A stretch of 64,000 nt of DNA from Bacillota bacterium (GTDB taxonomy: Bacteria > Bacillota > Clostridia > Acetivibrionales > DTU013), in assembly GCA_023412665.1 (NCBI GenBank), contig JAEZCA010000035.1, forward strand, positions 272,690 through 336,689, read 5' to 3'. Both the position numbers and the translations under genes were made by a program. Below the pieces are notes generated by a model that was not told the DNA's origin, did not search any database, and saw only the letters and a list, made by a program, of their open reading frames with translations. Below, piece by piece: positions 16,204 through 24,361 of the stretch. How positions within the stretch are numbered: position 1 is the stretch's first letter; the number at the start of each line of letters is the position of its first letter.

Positions 16204-17256
16204 ATGTATGACTGGGTCAGAGTCGTAGATTTCGACAATAGCATACTATATATGAACAGGGCTATGGCAGAAGACCTCGGAGAGCAGAACCTGGGCAAAA
16301 AGTGCTATGAAATGCTCGGGCGCAGCGAGCCCTGTGAAAACTGTATTTCCAGAAAAGCGATCCTGGATGGAGTACCGGGAGAAAAAGAGGAAAAAATCAA
16401 CGACAGGACCTTCTCGGTGATGTCATCTCCATTAAAGAATGCTGACGGTAAAGTGATAGCAGTTGTTGAGGTACTGCGGGAAACGACCCAGTTGAAAAAA
16501 CTGTATGATAAAACACAGGAGCAGAACCTCATACTGAAAAAGGATGTGGAAATGGCTAGAAAGCTTCAGTCAAGCCTGCTCCCAGGCCCGATCAGCGACC
16601 CGAGAGCGGATCTGTCGCTTATTTACATGCCCTGTTATGCACTAGGCGGAGACTTTGTCGACGTATTTTATATAGACAGCTCTCATATGGGTATGTACAT
16701 TGCAGACGTATCAGGCCACGGCGTTCAGGCATCACTGCTGACTGTCTTTTTGCATTCGGCTCTAAACAAGAAGCTGCTTTCGCCATCAATGGCTCTGGAG
16801 GAGCTTTACCGTGAATTCAACCAGAGCAGGCTGGATGAAGAGCTATATATCTCTGTTTTTTATTCAATAATCGACCTGGACAATAAAACCATGCTATATT
16901 CCAATGCAGGTCTGAACGTAACTCCTGTTGTTTATAACGAAAACAGATTTGAACTGCTGCGTATGCCGGGAATACCAATCAGTAACTGGCTGAAAAAACC
17001 CGGCTACAAGGATGGAGCATTGGACCTTTTGCCGGGCGACAAGCTGTTTTTATATACTGACGGCATACTAGAGGTGAAGAATAAGCTTAATGAGCAATTT
17101 GGAGAAGAAAGGTTACTGGAAATACTTCTGAAAAGTCATCTGAGTCCCAAACAGCTGTTGCTTAAGATTAAGAGCTCAGCCTTCTCCTTTGCGGGAGTAA
17201 AAGCCGCTGATGAGCTTAGGGATGACGTGACCTTGGCACTTCTTGAGCTAAAGTGA
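16204..17256 (+). CDS. PAS-PP2C (SpoIIE-type) serine phosphatase
   Basis: From the first ATG this is 350 residues. An N-terminal PAS domain (DWVRVVDFDNSILYMNRAM) carries a CYEMLG...CENC cysteine pattern. A helical linker (LYDKTQEQNLILKKDVEMARKLQ written in part) leads to a PPM/SpoIIE phosphatase domain with metal-binding GGDFVDVF, DVSGHGVQASLL, LYTDGILE and a C-terminal DDVTLALL. Such proteins act on anti-sigma antagonists. Neither a partner kinase nor a STAS protein is nearby. The true start is probably upstream near 16153, where a strong ribosome site faces an ACG codon. It converges on prmC. Confidence 0.9.
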   Translation: MYDWVRVVDFDNSILYMNRAMAEDLGEQNLGKKCYEMLGRSEPCENCISRKAILDGVPGEKEEKINDRTFSVMSSPLKNADGKVIAVVEVLRETTQLKKLYDKTQEQNLILKKDVEMARKLQSSLLPGPISDPRADLSLIYMPCYALGGDFVDVFYIDSSHMGMYIADVSGHGVQASLLTVFLHSALNKKLLSPSMALEELYREFNQSRLDEELYISVFYSIIDLDNKTMLYSNAGLNVTPVVYNENRFELLRMPGIPISNWLKKPGYKDGALDLLPGDKLFLYTDGILEVKNKLNEQFGEERLLEILLKSHLSPKQLLLKIKSSAFSFAGVKAADELRDDVTLALLELK

Positions 17257-17317
17257 CGTTATTTGCTGCAAAAGCATATCATGCAGCCGCTGCATCATTA
17301 ACGAAGTGCTCTTACTC

Positions 17318-18175
17318 TCAGCAGTGCTCACCTGCAACGGCTCTGTCAATACCGGCCAGATCCTTGTATATCACTATATTGCGGTATCTTCCATCCCGGG
17401 CCATCAGAGCGGCAACCTCCGCTGCCTGATCATACCCGGTCTCAAGTGCAAGCAGGCCGCCTCTCTTCAAATGCAAGGGAGCAGTCTCAATAATAGCTCT
17501 GTAAAAGCGCAGTCCGTCTGCACCTCCATCAAGCGCCCCCACCGGCTCAAAATCCCTTACTTCCCTCTGAAGTCCTGATAAATCACCTGTTCGTATATAT
17601 GGAGGATTTGAAACTATTACATCGAATCCGGTATCCGTTATATTAATGAATAAATCACTTTCGATAAAGGTGACACGGTCCGCGACGCCATTCCTTCGGG
17701 CATTCCCCCAAGCAGTCTCCAGTGCATCTGGCATTATATCTGAGGCAGTCACCCGGCACCGGTTATAATGGTATGCCAGGCTTACGGCTATACAGCCTGA
17801 GCCGGTACACATATCGAGTATGTTCAGGGTACTGTCCTCTTTTACTCTCCTGCAGAAATCCAGTACAACCTCCACAAGCAGCTCGGTATCCTGCCGGGGT
17901 ATCAAAACACTTGAATTTGTTTCGAACATGATTGACATGAACTCCTGGAGCCCTGTCAGGTACTGAAGCGGATGACCCTTCGCCCGTTTCACGAGCATCT
18001 CGCGATATATGCGCTCTATCCCGGCTTCCAGCAGCTCGCTGCCATGCGCATACAGGTATGTCCTGTCGCAGCCTGCGGCATGACAAAGCAGAACCCCGGC
18101 ATCGTTGGCCGGGGCTTCAATTCCAGCATCCTTCAATATCTGTATGCCTTCTCTGTACGCTTCGCTGTAGGTCAT
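17318..18175 (-). CDS. prmC: Peptide chain release factor N5-glutamine methyltransferase
   Basis: A 285-residue SAM-dependent methyltransferase that modifies the GGQ glutamine of release factors. The N-terminal helical domain is followed by a Rossmann fold with ILDMCTGSGCIAVSLA (SAM site) and the catalytic VSNPPYIRTGDL. EPVGALDGGADGL is also family-specific. The symbol hemK is a synonym. It starts 6 nt after yqhQ and is cotranscribed. In many Clostridia prfA follows this gene; here no prfA is present and a convergent gene follows. Confidence 0.95.
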   Translation of the reverse strand: MTYSEAYREGIQILKDAGIEAPANDAGVLLCHAAGCDRTYLYAHGSELLEAGIERIYREMLVKRAKGHPLQYLTGLQEFMSIMFETNSSVLIPRQDTELLVEVVLDFCRRVKEDSTLNILDMCTGSGCIAVSLAYHYNRCRVTASDIMPDALETAWGNARRNGVADRVTFIESDLFINITDTGFDVIVSNPPYIRTGDLSGLQREVRDFEPVGALDGGADGLRFYRAIIETAPLHLKRGGLLALETGYDQAAEVAALMARDGRYRNIVIYKDLAGIDRAVAGEHC

Positions 18176-18181
18176 CAGTAC

Positions 18182-19108
18182 TCACCATTTATCGGTATTA
18201 TTTTCCACCATGACATTTTTCATGGCGACGATTGCCACCTCTATCTGGGAATCATCCGGCTCTCTGGTCGTCAGATACTGAAACAGCATGCCCGGCGCAC
18301 TGATTATCTTCATCACAAACCAGTCCGTATGTCTGCCGGCAAACCTCTGGACCTCATACGCCACACCTGCCACCACAGGTATCATAAGGAGCCTTAAAAG
18401 CAAATTAATAAAAGCATTATGCAGGCCAAGGAACGAGAACATGATAATACTGATTATCATGACCAGAAAAAGGAAGGATGTTCCGCAGCGAGGGTGCTTT
18501 GTCGAATATTTCCTGACATTCTCCACCGTCAGCTCTTCTTCATGCTCGTAGCAGTGTATCGTTTTGTGCTCTGCACCGTGATACTGCCAGACTCTTTTTA
18601 TATCATCCAGTAGGGTAGCAAGATAAATGTATAAAAAGAAAATCACTATTCTGATAGCACCTTCAAAAAGGTTGTATATTATAACATTTGTGCCTTCCTT
18701 CTTAAGATTGATCAGGCTGGCCAAAAGATTGGGCAGCAATATGAACAACCCAACACTAAATGCAAGTGATATTATAACAGATACGTAAACAACCGCATCC
18801 TTGCCCTTATCCTTAAATAACCGCTCTATAAATGCATCAATTTTTGATGGTTCCTTTCCTGAATCATCCTCGAGCTCAACAAAATCCGCGGAGTACATCA
18901 ATGCTTTCACTCCGACTATCATTTGCCTGAAAAGGTTCACTGATCCGCGTATAATCGGTATTTTTGACAGCGCGGATTTCTTTGGCAGCGGTTTTTTGTC
19001 CAGAACGATCTCTCCATCAGGCTTTCGTACGGCTATAGCCGTATTTTCGGGCCCCATCATCAGTAATCCTTCCAGAAGCGCCTGTCCCCCTATGGTCGTT
19101 TTCTTCAT
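18182..19108 (-). CDS. yqhQ: DUF1385 membrane protein (YqhQ-like)
   Basis: A 308-residue inner-membrane protein of the DUF1385/YqhQ family, usually found beside rpmE, prmC and prfA in Clostridia. The N-terminus IGGQALLEGLLMMGPE is the family hallmark. Then come RGSVNLFRQM, three to four membrane segments between about residues 105 and 165 and again around 210-250, and the conserved YHGAEHKTIHCYEHEEELT with HPRCGTSFLF. The His/Cys pattern suggests a metal or catalytic site, but the role is unproven. It ends 6 nt before prmC. Confidence 0.93.
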   Translation of the reverse strand: MKKTTIGGQALLEGLLMMGPENTAIAVRKPDGEIVLDKKPLPKKSALSKIPIIRGSVNLFRQMIVGVKALMYSADFVELEDDSGKEPSKIDAFIERLFKDKGKDAVVYVSVIISLAFSVGLFILLPNLLASLINLKKEGTNVIIYNLFEGAIRIVIFFLYIYLATLLDDIKRVWQYHGAEHKTIHCYEHEEELTVENVRKYSTKHPRCGTSFLFLVMIISIIMFSFLGLHNAFINLLLRLLMIPVVAGVAYEVQRFAGRHTDWFVMKIISAPGMLFQYLTTREPDDSQIEVAIVAMKNVMVENNTDKW

Positions 19109-19170
19109 AAATTTCTCCTCTGATACTAACGCAATAAGCCATATCTTGAAAACCGGCCGGTATGACCAGT

Positions 19171-19209
19171 ATAAAAAATAAAGGCCGAATCATTTACTGT
19201 TCAGCCTTT
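19171..19209 (-). terminator. Terminator after rpmE
   Basis: A 10-bp minus-strand stem AAAGGCTGAA/TTCGGCCTTT (one wobble) is followed by ATTTTTTA. It separates rho-rpmE from yqhQ-prmC, so the second pair should have its own promoter or depend on readthrough. Confidence 0.85.
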
Positions 19210-19263
19210 AGTGTACCACTTTTGTTCACGCTTTTCAAATTGTATATGCTGTCATAACGCATC

Positions 19264-19473
19264 TTAAGCGTTGTCCACGATACCGAATTTCTTCTTGAAT
19301 TTTTCAACACGTCCGCCGGTATCAACAAGCTTCTGCTTACCGGTAAAGAACGGATGACACTTTGAGCATATTTCAACATGCAGTTCCTTTTTCACGGAAC
19401 CTGTAGTAAAAGTCTCGCCGCAAGCGCACTTTACAGTTGCCTCACCATATTTGGGCTGAATATTTTCCTTCAT
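19264..19473 (-). CDS. rpmE: 50S ribosomal protein L31
   Basis: A 69-residue L31 of the zinc-binding (C+) type. Cysteines are in CACGETF and CSKCHPFFTGKQK, and a basic C-terminus (VEKFKKKFG) follows. KENIQPKYG at the N-terminus is typical. It follows rho by 103 bp on the same strand and is closed by an intrinsic terminator; rho-rpmE linkage is usual in Bacillota. Confidence 0.98.
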   Translation of the reverse strand: MKENIQPKYGEATVKCACGETFTTGSVKKELHVEICSKCHPFFTGKQKLVDTGGRVEKFKKKFGIVDNA

Positions 19474-19576
19474 CGTCGATTCACCTTCCTTCGCTTTGCT
19501 GCAAAATAGATTCTGCCATTCTGCTCACGCAACAAGCAAAAAACATTGTAGCATATATTATGATCATAATCAAGTC

Positions 19577-21757
19577 CTATTTATCTATGAAGGACTTGTT
19601 GATGCTGTTTACAAATTCTTCATTTGTCCTGGTCTGCATCAGCTTGCTCAGGATCATCTCCGTAACATCCGACGTACCCAGGTTGCTCATAGCCTTTCTG
19701 ATGGCCCATATGCTCTCCATCTCCTTCTGGTTGAGCAGCAGATCCTCTCTTCTGGTGCCGGACTTGTTGATGTCAATGGCAGGGAAAACACGTTTTTCCG
19801 ACATCTTCCTGTCAAGGTGTATTTCCATGTTGCCTGTTCCCTTGAATTCTTCGAATATTACATCATCCATGCGGCTGCCGGTCTCTATCAATGCTGTCGC
19901 AATGATGGTTAGGCTGCCCCCGAATTCGATATTACGGGCCGAACCGAAAAATCTCTTGGGGCTGTGGAGTGCGCCTGGATCAAGACCGCCCGACAATGTC
20001 CTGCCCGTTGGAGGTATGGTCAGATTATAGGCCCTGGCGAGCCTTGTTATACTGTCCAGGAGTATGACTACATCCTTTTTATGCTCAACGAGCCTCTGGG
20101 CCCTCTCCAGTACCATTTCCGCAACCTTTATGTGATGTTCCGGCACCTTGTCGAAGGTTGAGTATATTATCTCTCCATTTATGGATCTCTGCATATCGGT
20201 GACCTCTTCCGGTCTTTCGTCGATAAGCAGTACTATAAGCTCAATTTCCGGGAAATTGGTCGTTATCGCATTTGCTATCTTTTTCAGCAATATGGTTTTA
20301 CCTGCCTTCGGGGGTGAAACGATCATTCCCCTCTGGCCTCTTCCTATAGGAGCGATAAGGTCGATCAGCCTTGTGGACAATTCTTTCGGACTTGTCTCAA
20401 GTGTGATGCGCTGATCCGGGAATATAGGTGTCAGGTATTCGAATGGCCTCCTCTTTGATGCCACATCAGGAGTATCGCCGTTGACAGTCGACACATAAAG
20501 CAGCGCCTGGAACTTTTCTCCCTCTTTCGGTATCCTTCCCTTGCCCTTTATCTTATCTCCGGTCTTCAGTCCAAACCTTCTGATCTGTGATGGTGAAACA
20601 TATACATCCTTTGTGCCGGACAGAAAATTATCGCTCCGAAGGAAGCCATACCCATCGGGCAGTACCTCCAGAACTCCTTCCACAGGATCGTCACTTTCGA
20701 TTTTCTCCGTTCCGTTCTGTTGTGACTGCTGTCTGTCCTGCTGATTGTTCCATTCTCTCCTCTGCTGCTGGTCATATGTCTTATAAACCGGCTTTTCCTC
20801 CGTCCTGGTCTCTTCGGGCTTTCCGGCTTCAGTCCTCATGGCATCCTGGCCATCCGGCCGTTCAACTCCGACAGCTTCAGCCTCAGGCTTTCTTATTACT
20901 TCCGTGTCAGCCGGAGCTGGCACTGCCGCTTCCCTATTATCCTCCGCAGCACTTAGCGGTTGCTCTCTCCTTAGATGCTTATAGGTCCCTGCCCTTGCAG
21001 GCACGCCCCTGTATGCATTCTGAGTTCCTCTTTTTTCTCTGTATTGCGCTGCCACCTGGCCTTCAGCAGCTGTATCACGCTGAACTGCAGCAGCTGCATT
21101 ATCAGTTTTTTCAGCATCGGTGACTTCAGGATTGATATCTGCAGTTTTCTGTTCGACTACAGCTTCTGTCCGGTCCTCTCTTGCAGGAGCGGCTTTGGGA
21201 GCAGCCTCAGAGTCGTCAGCTTTTGCTGCGGTATTTTTATTATCAGAAATATCAGACTTGGTTTTTGAAACAACATCAGACGGAGCCTTCTTAACTTCAT
21301 CAGCGGTTTCCTTTGAAGCCTCTTTGGCTGCCTTGCTTGGCCTTCCCCGTTTTGATTTCCTCAAGACGACAGGTTCCTCAGGCGACTCTTCTTTTATTTC
21401 AGCGTCTGCTTCCGGTTTGGAAATTATGCTTTCGTCAGCAGTACTTCTATCCTTTGCTGATTCATTTTTATTGTCAGCTTTTGCAGCTTCTTTAATTTCC
21501 GCACTATCATCTATATCAACCTTTTTTGTTTTTCTGCCTCTTTTCGGTTTCGCGTCCTCATCGGTGTTTTTACCTTCCATGGCGCCTTCAGCGCCTTCAG
21601 CGCCCTTATCCTTCTGGGCATCTTTAGGCGCGCCTGCCTTCATGATCTTATCTATCAGCTCATCCTTCTCATATTTTTTAACACCTCTGAGCCCCATCAT
21701 TTTTGCTATGTACTGCAAATCCTCCAATGACTTTGCAGAAAGATTCACTTCTTCCAT
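19577..21757 (-). CDS. rho: Transcription termination factor Rho with a long disordered insert
   Basis: A 726-residue Rho, about 300 residues longer than E. coli Rho. A Rho_N domain (residues 1-42) is followed by a low-complexity Lys/Glu/Ala/Asp-rich stretch to about residue 350. That stretch includes KPKRGRKTKK and RKSKRGRPSK basic patches and a Gln/Asn-rich end (YDQQQRREWNNQQDRQQSQQ). The core is intact: the cold-shock RNA-binding fold (DGYGFLRSDNFLSGTKDVYV), P-loop PPKAGKT, Walker B VILLDSITR and the Q-loop (GGSLTIIATALIETGS). The ATG at 21757 follows AGGTGG; the upstream in-frame extension lies in the leader. Transcribed from a consensus promoter. Confidence 0.95.
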   Translation of the reverse strand: MEEVNLSAKSLEDLQYIAKMMGLRGVKKYEKDELIDKIMKAGAPKDAQKDKGAEGAEGAMEGKNTDEDAKPKRGRKTKKVDIDDSAEIKEAAKADNKNESAKDRSTADESIISKPEADAEIKEESPEEPVVLRKSKRGRPSKAAKEASKETADEVKKAPSDVVSKTKSDISDNKNTAAKADDSEAAPKAAPAREDRTEAVVEQKTADINPEVTDAEKTDNAAAAVQRDTAAEGQVAAQYREKRGTQNAYRGVPARAGTYKHLRREQPLSAAEDNREAAVPAPADTEVIRKPEAEAVGVERPDGQDAMRTEAGKPEETRTEEKPVYKTYDQQQRREWNNQQDRQQSQQNGTEKIESDDPVEGVLEVLPDGYGFLRSDNFLSGTKDVYVSPSQIRRFGLKTGDKIKGKGRIPKEGEKFQALLYVSTVNGDTPDVASKRRPFEYLTPIFPDQRITLETSPKELSTRLIDLIAPIGRGQRGMIVSPPKAGKTILLKKIANAITTNFPEIELIVLLIDERPEEVTDMQRSINGEIIYSTFDKVPEHHIKVAEMVLERAQRLVEHKKDVVILLDSITRLARAYNLTIPPTGRTLSGGLDPGALHSPKRFFGSARNIEFGGSLTIIATALIETGSRMDDVIFEEFKGTGNMEIHLDRKMSEKRVFPAIDINKSGTRREDLLLNQKEMESIWAIRKAMSNLGTSDVTEMILSKLMQTRTNEEFVNSINKSFIDK

Positions 21758-21964
21758 AATCCACCTACCTTGTAATATAATTATTAAGTTTATAGTCAGA
21801 AATTCATATGAACATCTATATGGCGCTGGAATATACCCAATCAGCAGTGTAGGGAAAATTTCCACAAGTACTGACATCCGGTTGTAACTACATGAAACAT
21901 ATGAAAATTCCTTAGTTTAAACAGGGAAATCTAAACAAATAGAATGATTCTTTGATTCCAGAAT

Positions 21965-21994
21965 ATTATAGCACTATAAAAATAATATTGTCAA
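21965..21994 (-). promoter_or_regulatory. Consensus promoter of rho
   Basis: Minus-strand TTGACA (21989-21994), an 18-nt spacer and TATAAT (21965-21970). It gives a leader of about 200 nt before the rho ATG. Long leaders on rho genes often serve autoregulation, but I see no decisive structure. Confidence 0.85.
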
Positions 21995-22048
21995 TCATAA
22001 CACCCTGATCTGGCATATTTGCGGTATTATGCGAATACAGGGGCAGAC

Positions 22049-22714
22049 TTATTTCCCGAACTTGTCACCTGAGTGCCTGGATAAAATATTGTGCTCATAG
22101 ATAAAATCATTTCTGGTAATGAGCTGGTTTTTCTTTAATATTTCTTTGAGATCCTCATTTTTTGCCGCCGGTATCCTTTGATTGCCATCGCATTTTCCGC
22201 ATCTGAGCAATACACAGTCCGTCAGCAGCACCAGCTCTATGTCAGAGGCTCCGCATTCACAGTAGAGATTTCCTTTCAAAGCTACGTCATGTATATGGTT
22301 CAATGTGTCGAACATGACCTGGGTATTGCGGAAATAGTTCTCATACCCATAAGTATCCATGAGTTCGTCAAACTCTTCTTCCAGACTGTCCACCTTTTTA
22401 CGGACTGCTTCATCCCGCCCGATAAAGCATATCTTCATTCCTGTTTCCGGACAGTTCAACACTATCGTTTCGCCCAATACCATTGACTTTTTTGTAATGA
22501 GGTAGGTATGCTCATTATCGCATCCGATACAGGGTATATTGATCAAAAAATTGCTTTCACCCTCCTGCTTTATTGATATGCATGAATTCCTGCAGCGGCA
22601 TGCAAGTCCGCAGTTCTTCTTGTATATAAGTGTGAACATTGAAACATTGAAAAATTCAAAGCTCCCGCAGGAAGTACATTTATATGCGATGGTGATACTT
22701 GTATCTATCAGCAT
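22049..22714 (-). CDS. Cysteine-rich (zinc-ribbon-like) protein of unknown function
   Basis: A 221-residue soluble protein that I do not recognise. It carries several Cys pairs: CTSCGSFEFF near the start, CGLACRCRNSC, CIGCDNEHTY in the middle, then CECGASD and CGKCDGNQR in the last third. Between them lies a charged helical stretch (DEAVRKKVDSLEEEFDELMD). The layout suggests two or three zinc ribbons and perhaps nucleic-acid or protein binding. The ATG at 22714 has GAGGTGGG upstream; the longer frame is ignored. It is divergent from the nitroreductase-like gene. Confidence 0.7.
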   Translation of the reverse strand: MLIDTSITIAYKCTSCGSFEFFNVSMFTLIYKKNCGLACRCRNSCISIKQEGESNFLINIPCIGCDNEHTYLITKKSMVLGETIVLNCPETGMKICFIGRDEAVRKKVDSLEEEFDELMDTYGYENYFRNTQVMFDTLNHIHDVALKGNLYCECGASDIELVLLTDCVLLRCGKCDGNQRIPAAKNEDLKEILKKNQLITRNDFIYEHNILSRHSGDKFGK

Positions 22715-22843
22715 TTTACCCACCTCAAATAAATATATTCGCCATATATAAAAAAAATCCTGCTTTACCGCACAACGCATATATCATAGTATTCGAGGCA
22801 AAAATACTGAGGGCCGAAAGGTGTGAATTATGGAGGCGGTATA

Positions 22844-23374
22844 ATGCCATATCTTAAGCATGAAATGAGAGAAATTTTCGAAAAACATAGTAATTTAGCT
22901 TTTTATGATAACAATTCAAGGTTTGAGGATGGCCTGCTTGAAAAAATATTGAATCTGGCCTTCGCAAGTCTGACACCCTATAGCGGCAAGCGCTGGGAAA
23001 TAACAGCTGTCTGCTCTCCCGTCCATCTACAGAAGCTATCTAAAGCTGCCGGCGATAAAAAAATAACAGAATGTGCTTATGCTCTTATAGTTTTTGACAG
23101 CAGCTCAGCGGAGCCGGACAATGCAGCTGAACGTAGCATAAGCCATGAAATCGACATGCTGTCTCTATCAATAGGATATGCGGCAAAATTCTACTGTGTC
23201 AACAATTTCATCATTAAAAACCCGGATAATCAAACGATCGCCAGAGAATTCTCCGGGGGCAGGAAGGGCAGAGCTGTGGAAATAGTATGCCTGGGGTTCT
23301 TCAGAGACAGGCCGCCCATGGTAAAGGATGCTCCTGTAATAAACTTTTTTTCCCAAGCGGTAAAAATAATATAG
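22844..23374 (+). CDS. Nitroreductase-fold protein, divergent
   Basis: A 176-residue protein resembling a short nitroreductase (FMN-dependent). The region LEKILNLAFASLTPYSGKRWEITAV matches the N-terminal SxxNxQPW-like flavin loop only loosely. The helix around residues 100-115 (ISHEIDMLSLSIGYAAKFY) and the end VEIVCLGFFRDRP fit the fold. The Arg/Ser residues that bind FMN phosphate are not clear, so flavin binding is uncertain. ATG at 22844 with GGAGG 7 nt upstream. Followed by the lipid kinase gene. Confidence 0.6.
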   Translation: MPYLKHEMREIFEKHSNLAFYDNNSRFEDGLLEKILNLAFASLTPYSGKRWEITAVCSPVHLQKLSKAAGDKKITECAYALIVFDSSSAEPDNAAERSISHEIDMLSLSIGYAAKFYCVNNFIIKNPDNQTIAREFSGGRKGRAVEIVCLGFFRDRPPMVKDAPVINFFSQAVKII

Positions 23375-23412
23375 CCTGCCATATAAATCATATCTTCATT
23401 CATGCATAAGTA

Positions 23413-23421
23413 TGCTATAAT
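23413..23421 (+). promoter_or_regulatory. Extended -10 promoter before the lipid kinase gene
   Basis: TGCTATAAT is a perfect extended -10. The -35 is weak. It lies about 47 bp before the ATG. Confidence 0.45.
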
Positions 23422-23467
23422 TTATCTGAAACAAGAATTATGTCATATTAATAACAGGCAGGGTATA

Positions 23468-24352
23468 ATGAAACATCTTTTTATAGTAAATCCCGTTGCC
23501 GGCAAGGGAAAGACTACTACGCTAATTCCCGGCATCGCTGAATACTGCAAAGCCCGCGGCTACAGGCACGAGATCATAGTCACAGATTATCCGGGCCATG
23601 CAACTGAGATAGCAAAACAAAAAAGTGATGAGGAGCCCTGCAGGATATACTCAGTCGGAGGAGACGGCACACTCAACGAGGTTCTCAACGGCATGGCCGA
23701 GAGCAGCAGCAGTCTTGGCGTGATCCCCAGCGGCTCGGGAAACGACTTCATCAGAAGCATCGTAGGAGACACTATCCCTGACAATATTATCACTGCCACT
23801 ATTGAAGGCACAGAAAGGCTTATCGATTACGCAAGGGTCAATGACAAATATTTTATAAACATCTCCTCTGTAGGCTTCGATGCAGAGGTAGCGTACCAGA
23901 CCGGGCATTTTAAAAAGCTGCCTCTGATTTCAGGCAAGCTGGCATACATACTTGGCATTCTCAGCACTATTGTTATATGCAAAAACCATCATATGGAGCT
24001 GATACTTGACAATGAAACCATCTCCGGCAAATCTCTCCTTATCGCAGCCGGTATCGGCAAATATTACGGCGGGGGGATTTTTGCTCTGCCCGACGCTGAA
24101 ATAGACGATGGCCTTTTCGATGTATGTCATGCGGACGCGATGTCAAGGCTTAAAATACTGCGTCTTTTTCCAAAATATATGAAGGGTCTCCACCGCAGCA
24201 TAAAAGGTGTGCATCTTTATAAAAGCAGGAAGGTGGAAATACGGGCAGAAAGGCCGATACCGATGAACCGTGACGGCGAGATCATACTGACGGACAGTGC
24301 GGTCTTTGAGATATTCCCGGCAAGCCTGCCGTTTATCATTCCTGCACTGTGA
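23468..24352 (+). CDS. Diacylglycerol kinase-family lipid kinase
   Basis: A 294-residue member of the DagK/YegS family that phosphorylates a lipid (diacylglycerol or similar) with ATP. The catalytic N-terminal domain shows FIVNPVAGKGKT, the SVGGDGTLNEVLNG nucleotide-binding motif and PSGSGNDFIRS. The C-terminal beta-sandwich domain includes GKYYGGGIFALPDAEIDDG. The ATG at 23468 is preferred over upstream in-frame codons because AGGCAGGG lies just before it and the family starts with this KHLFIVNP strand. It converges on the ABC exporter. Confidence 0.9.
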   Translation: MKHLFIVNPVAGKGKTTTLIPGIAEYCKARGYRHEIIVTDYPGHATEIAKQKSDEEPCRIYSVGGDGTLNEVLNGMAESSSSLGVIPSGSGNDFIRSIVGDTIPDNIITATIEGTERLIDYARVNDKYFINISSVGFDAEVAYQTGHFKKLPLISGKLAYILGILSTIVICKNHHMELILDNETISGKSLLIAAGIGKYYGGGIFALPDAEIDDGLFDVCHADAMSRLKILRLFPKYMKGLHRSIKGVHLYKSRKVEIRAERPIPMNRDGEIILTDSAVFEIFPASLPFIIPAL

Positions 24353-24361
24353 TGTGAAGAT

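Noticed and set aside
21120..21887. 255-residue plus-strand frame opposite the Rho insert
   Set aside because: Mirrors the low-complexity insert; Ser/Ala/Leu-rich shadow frame.
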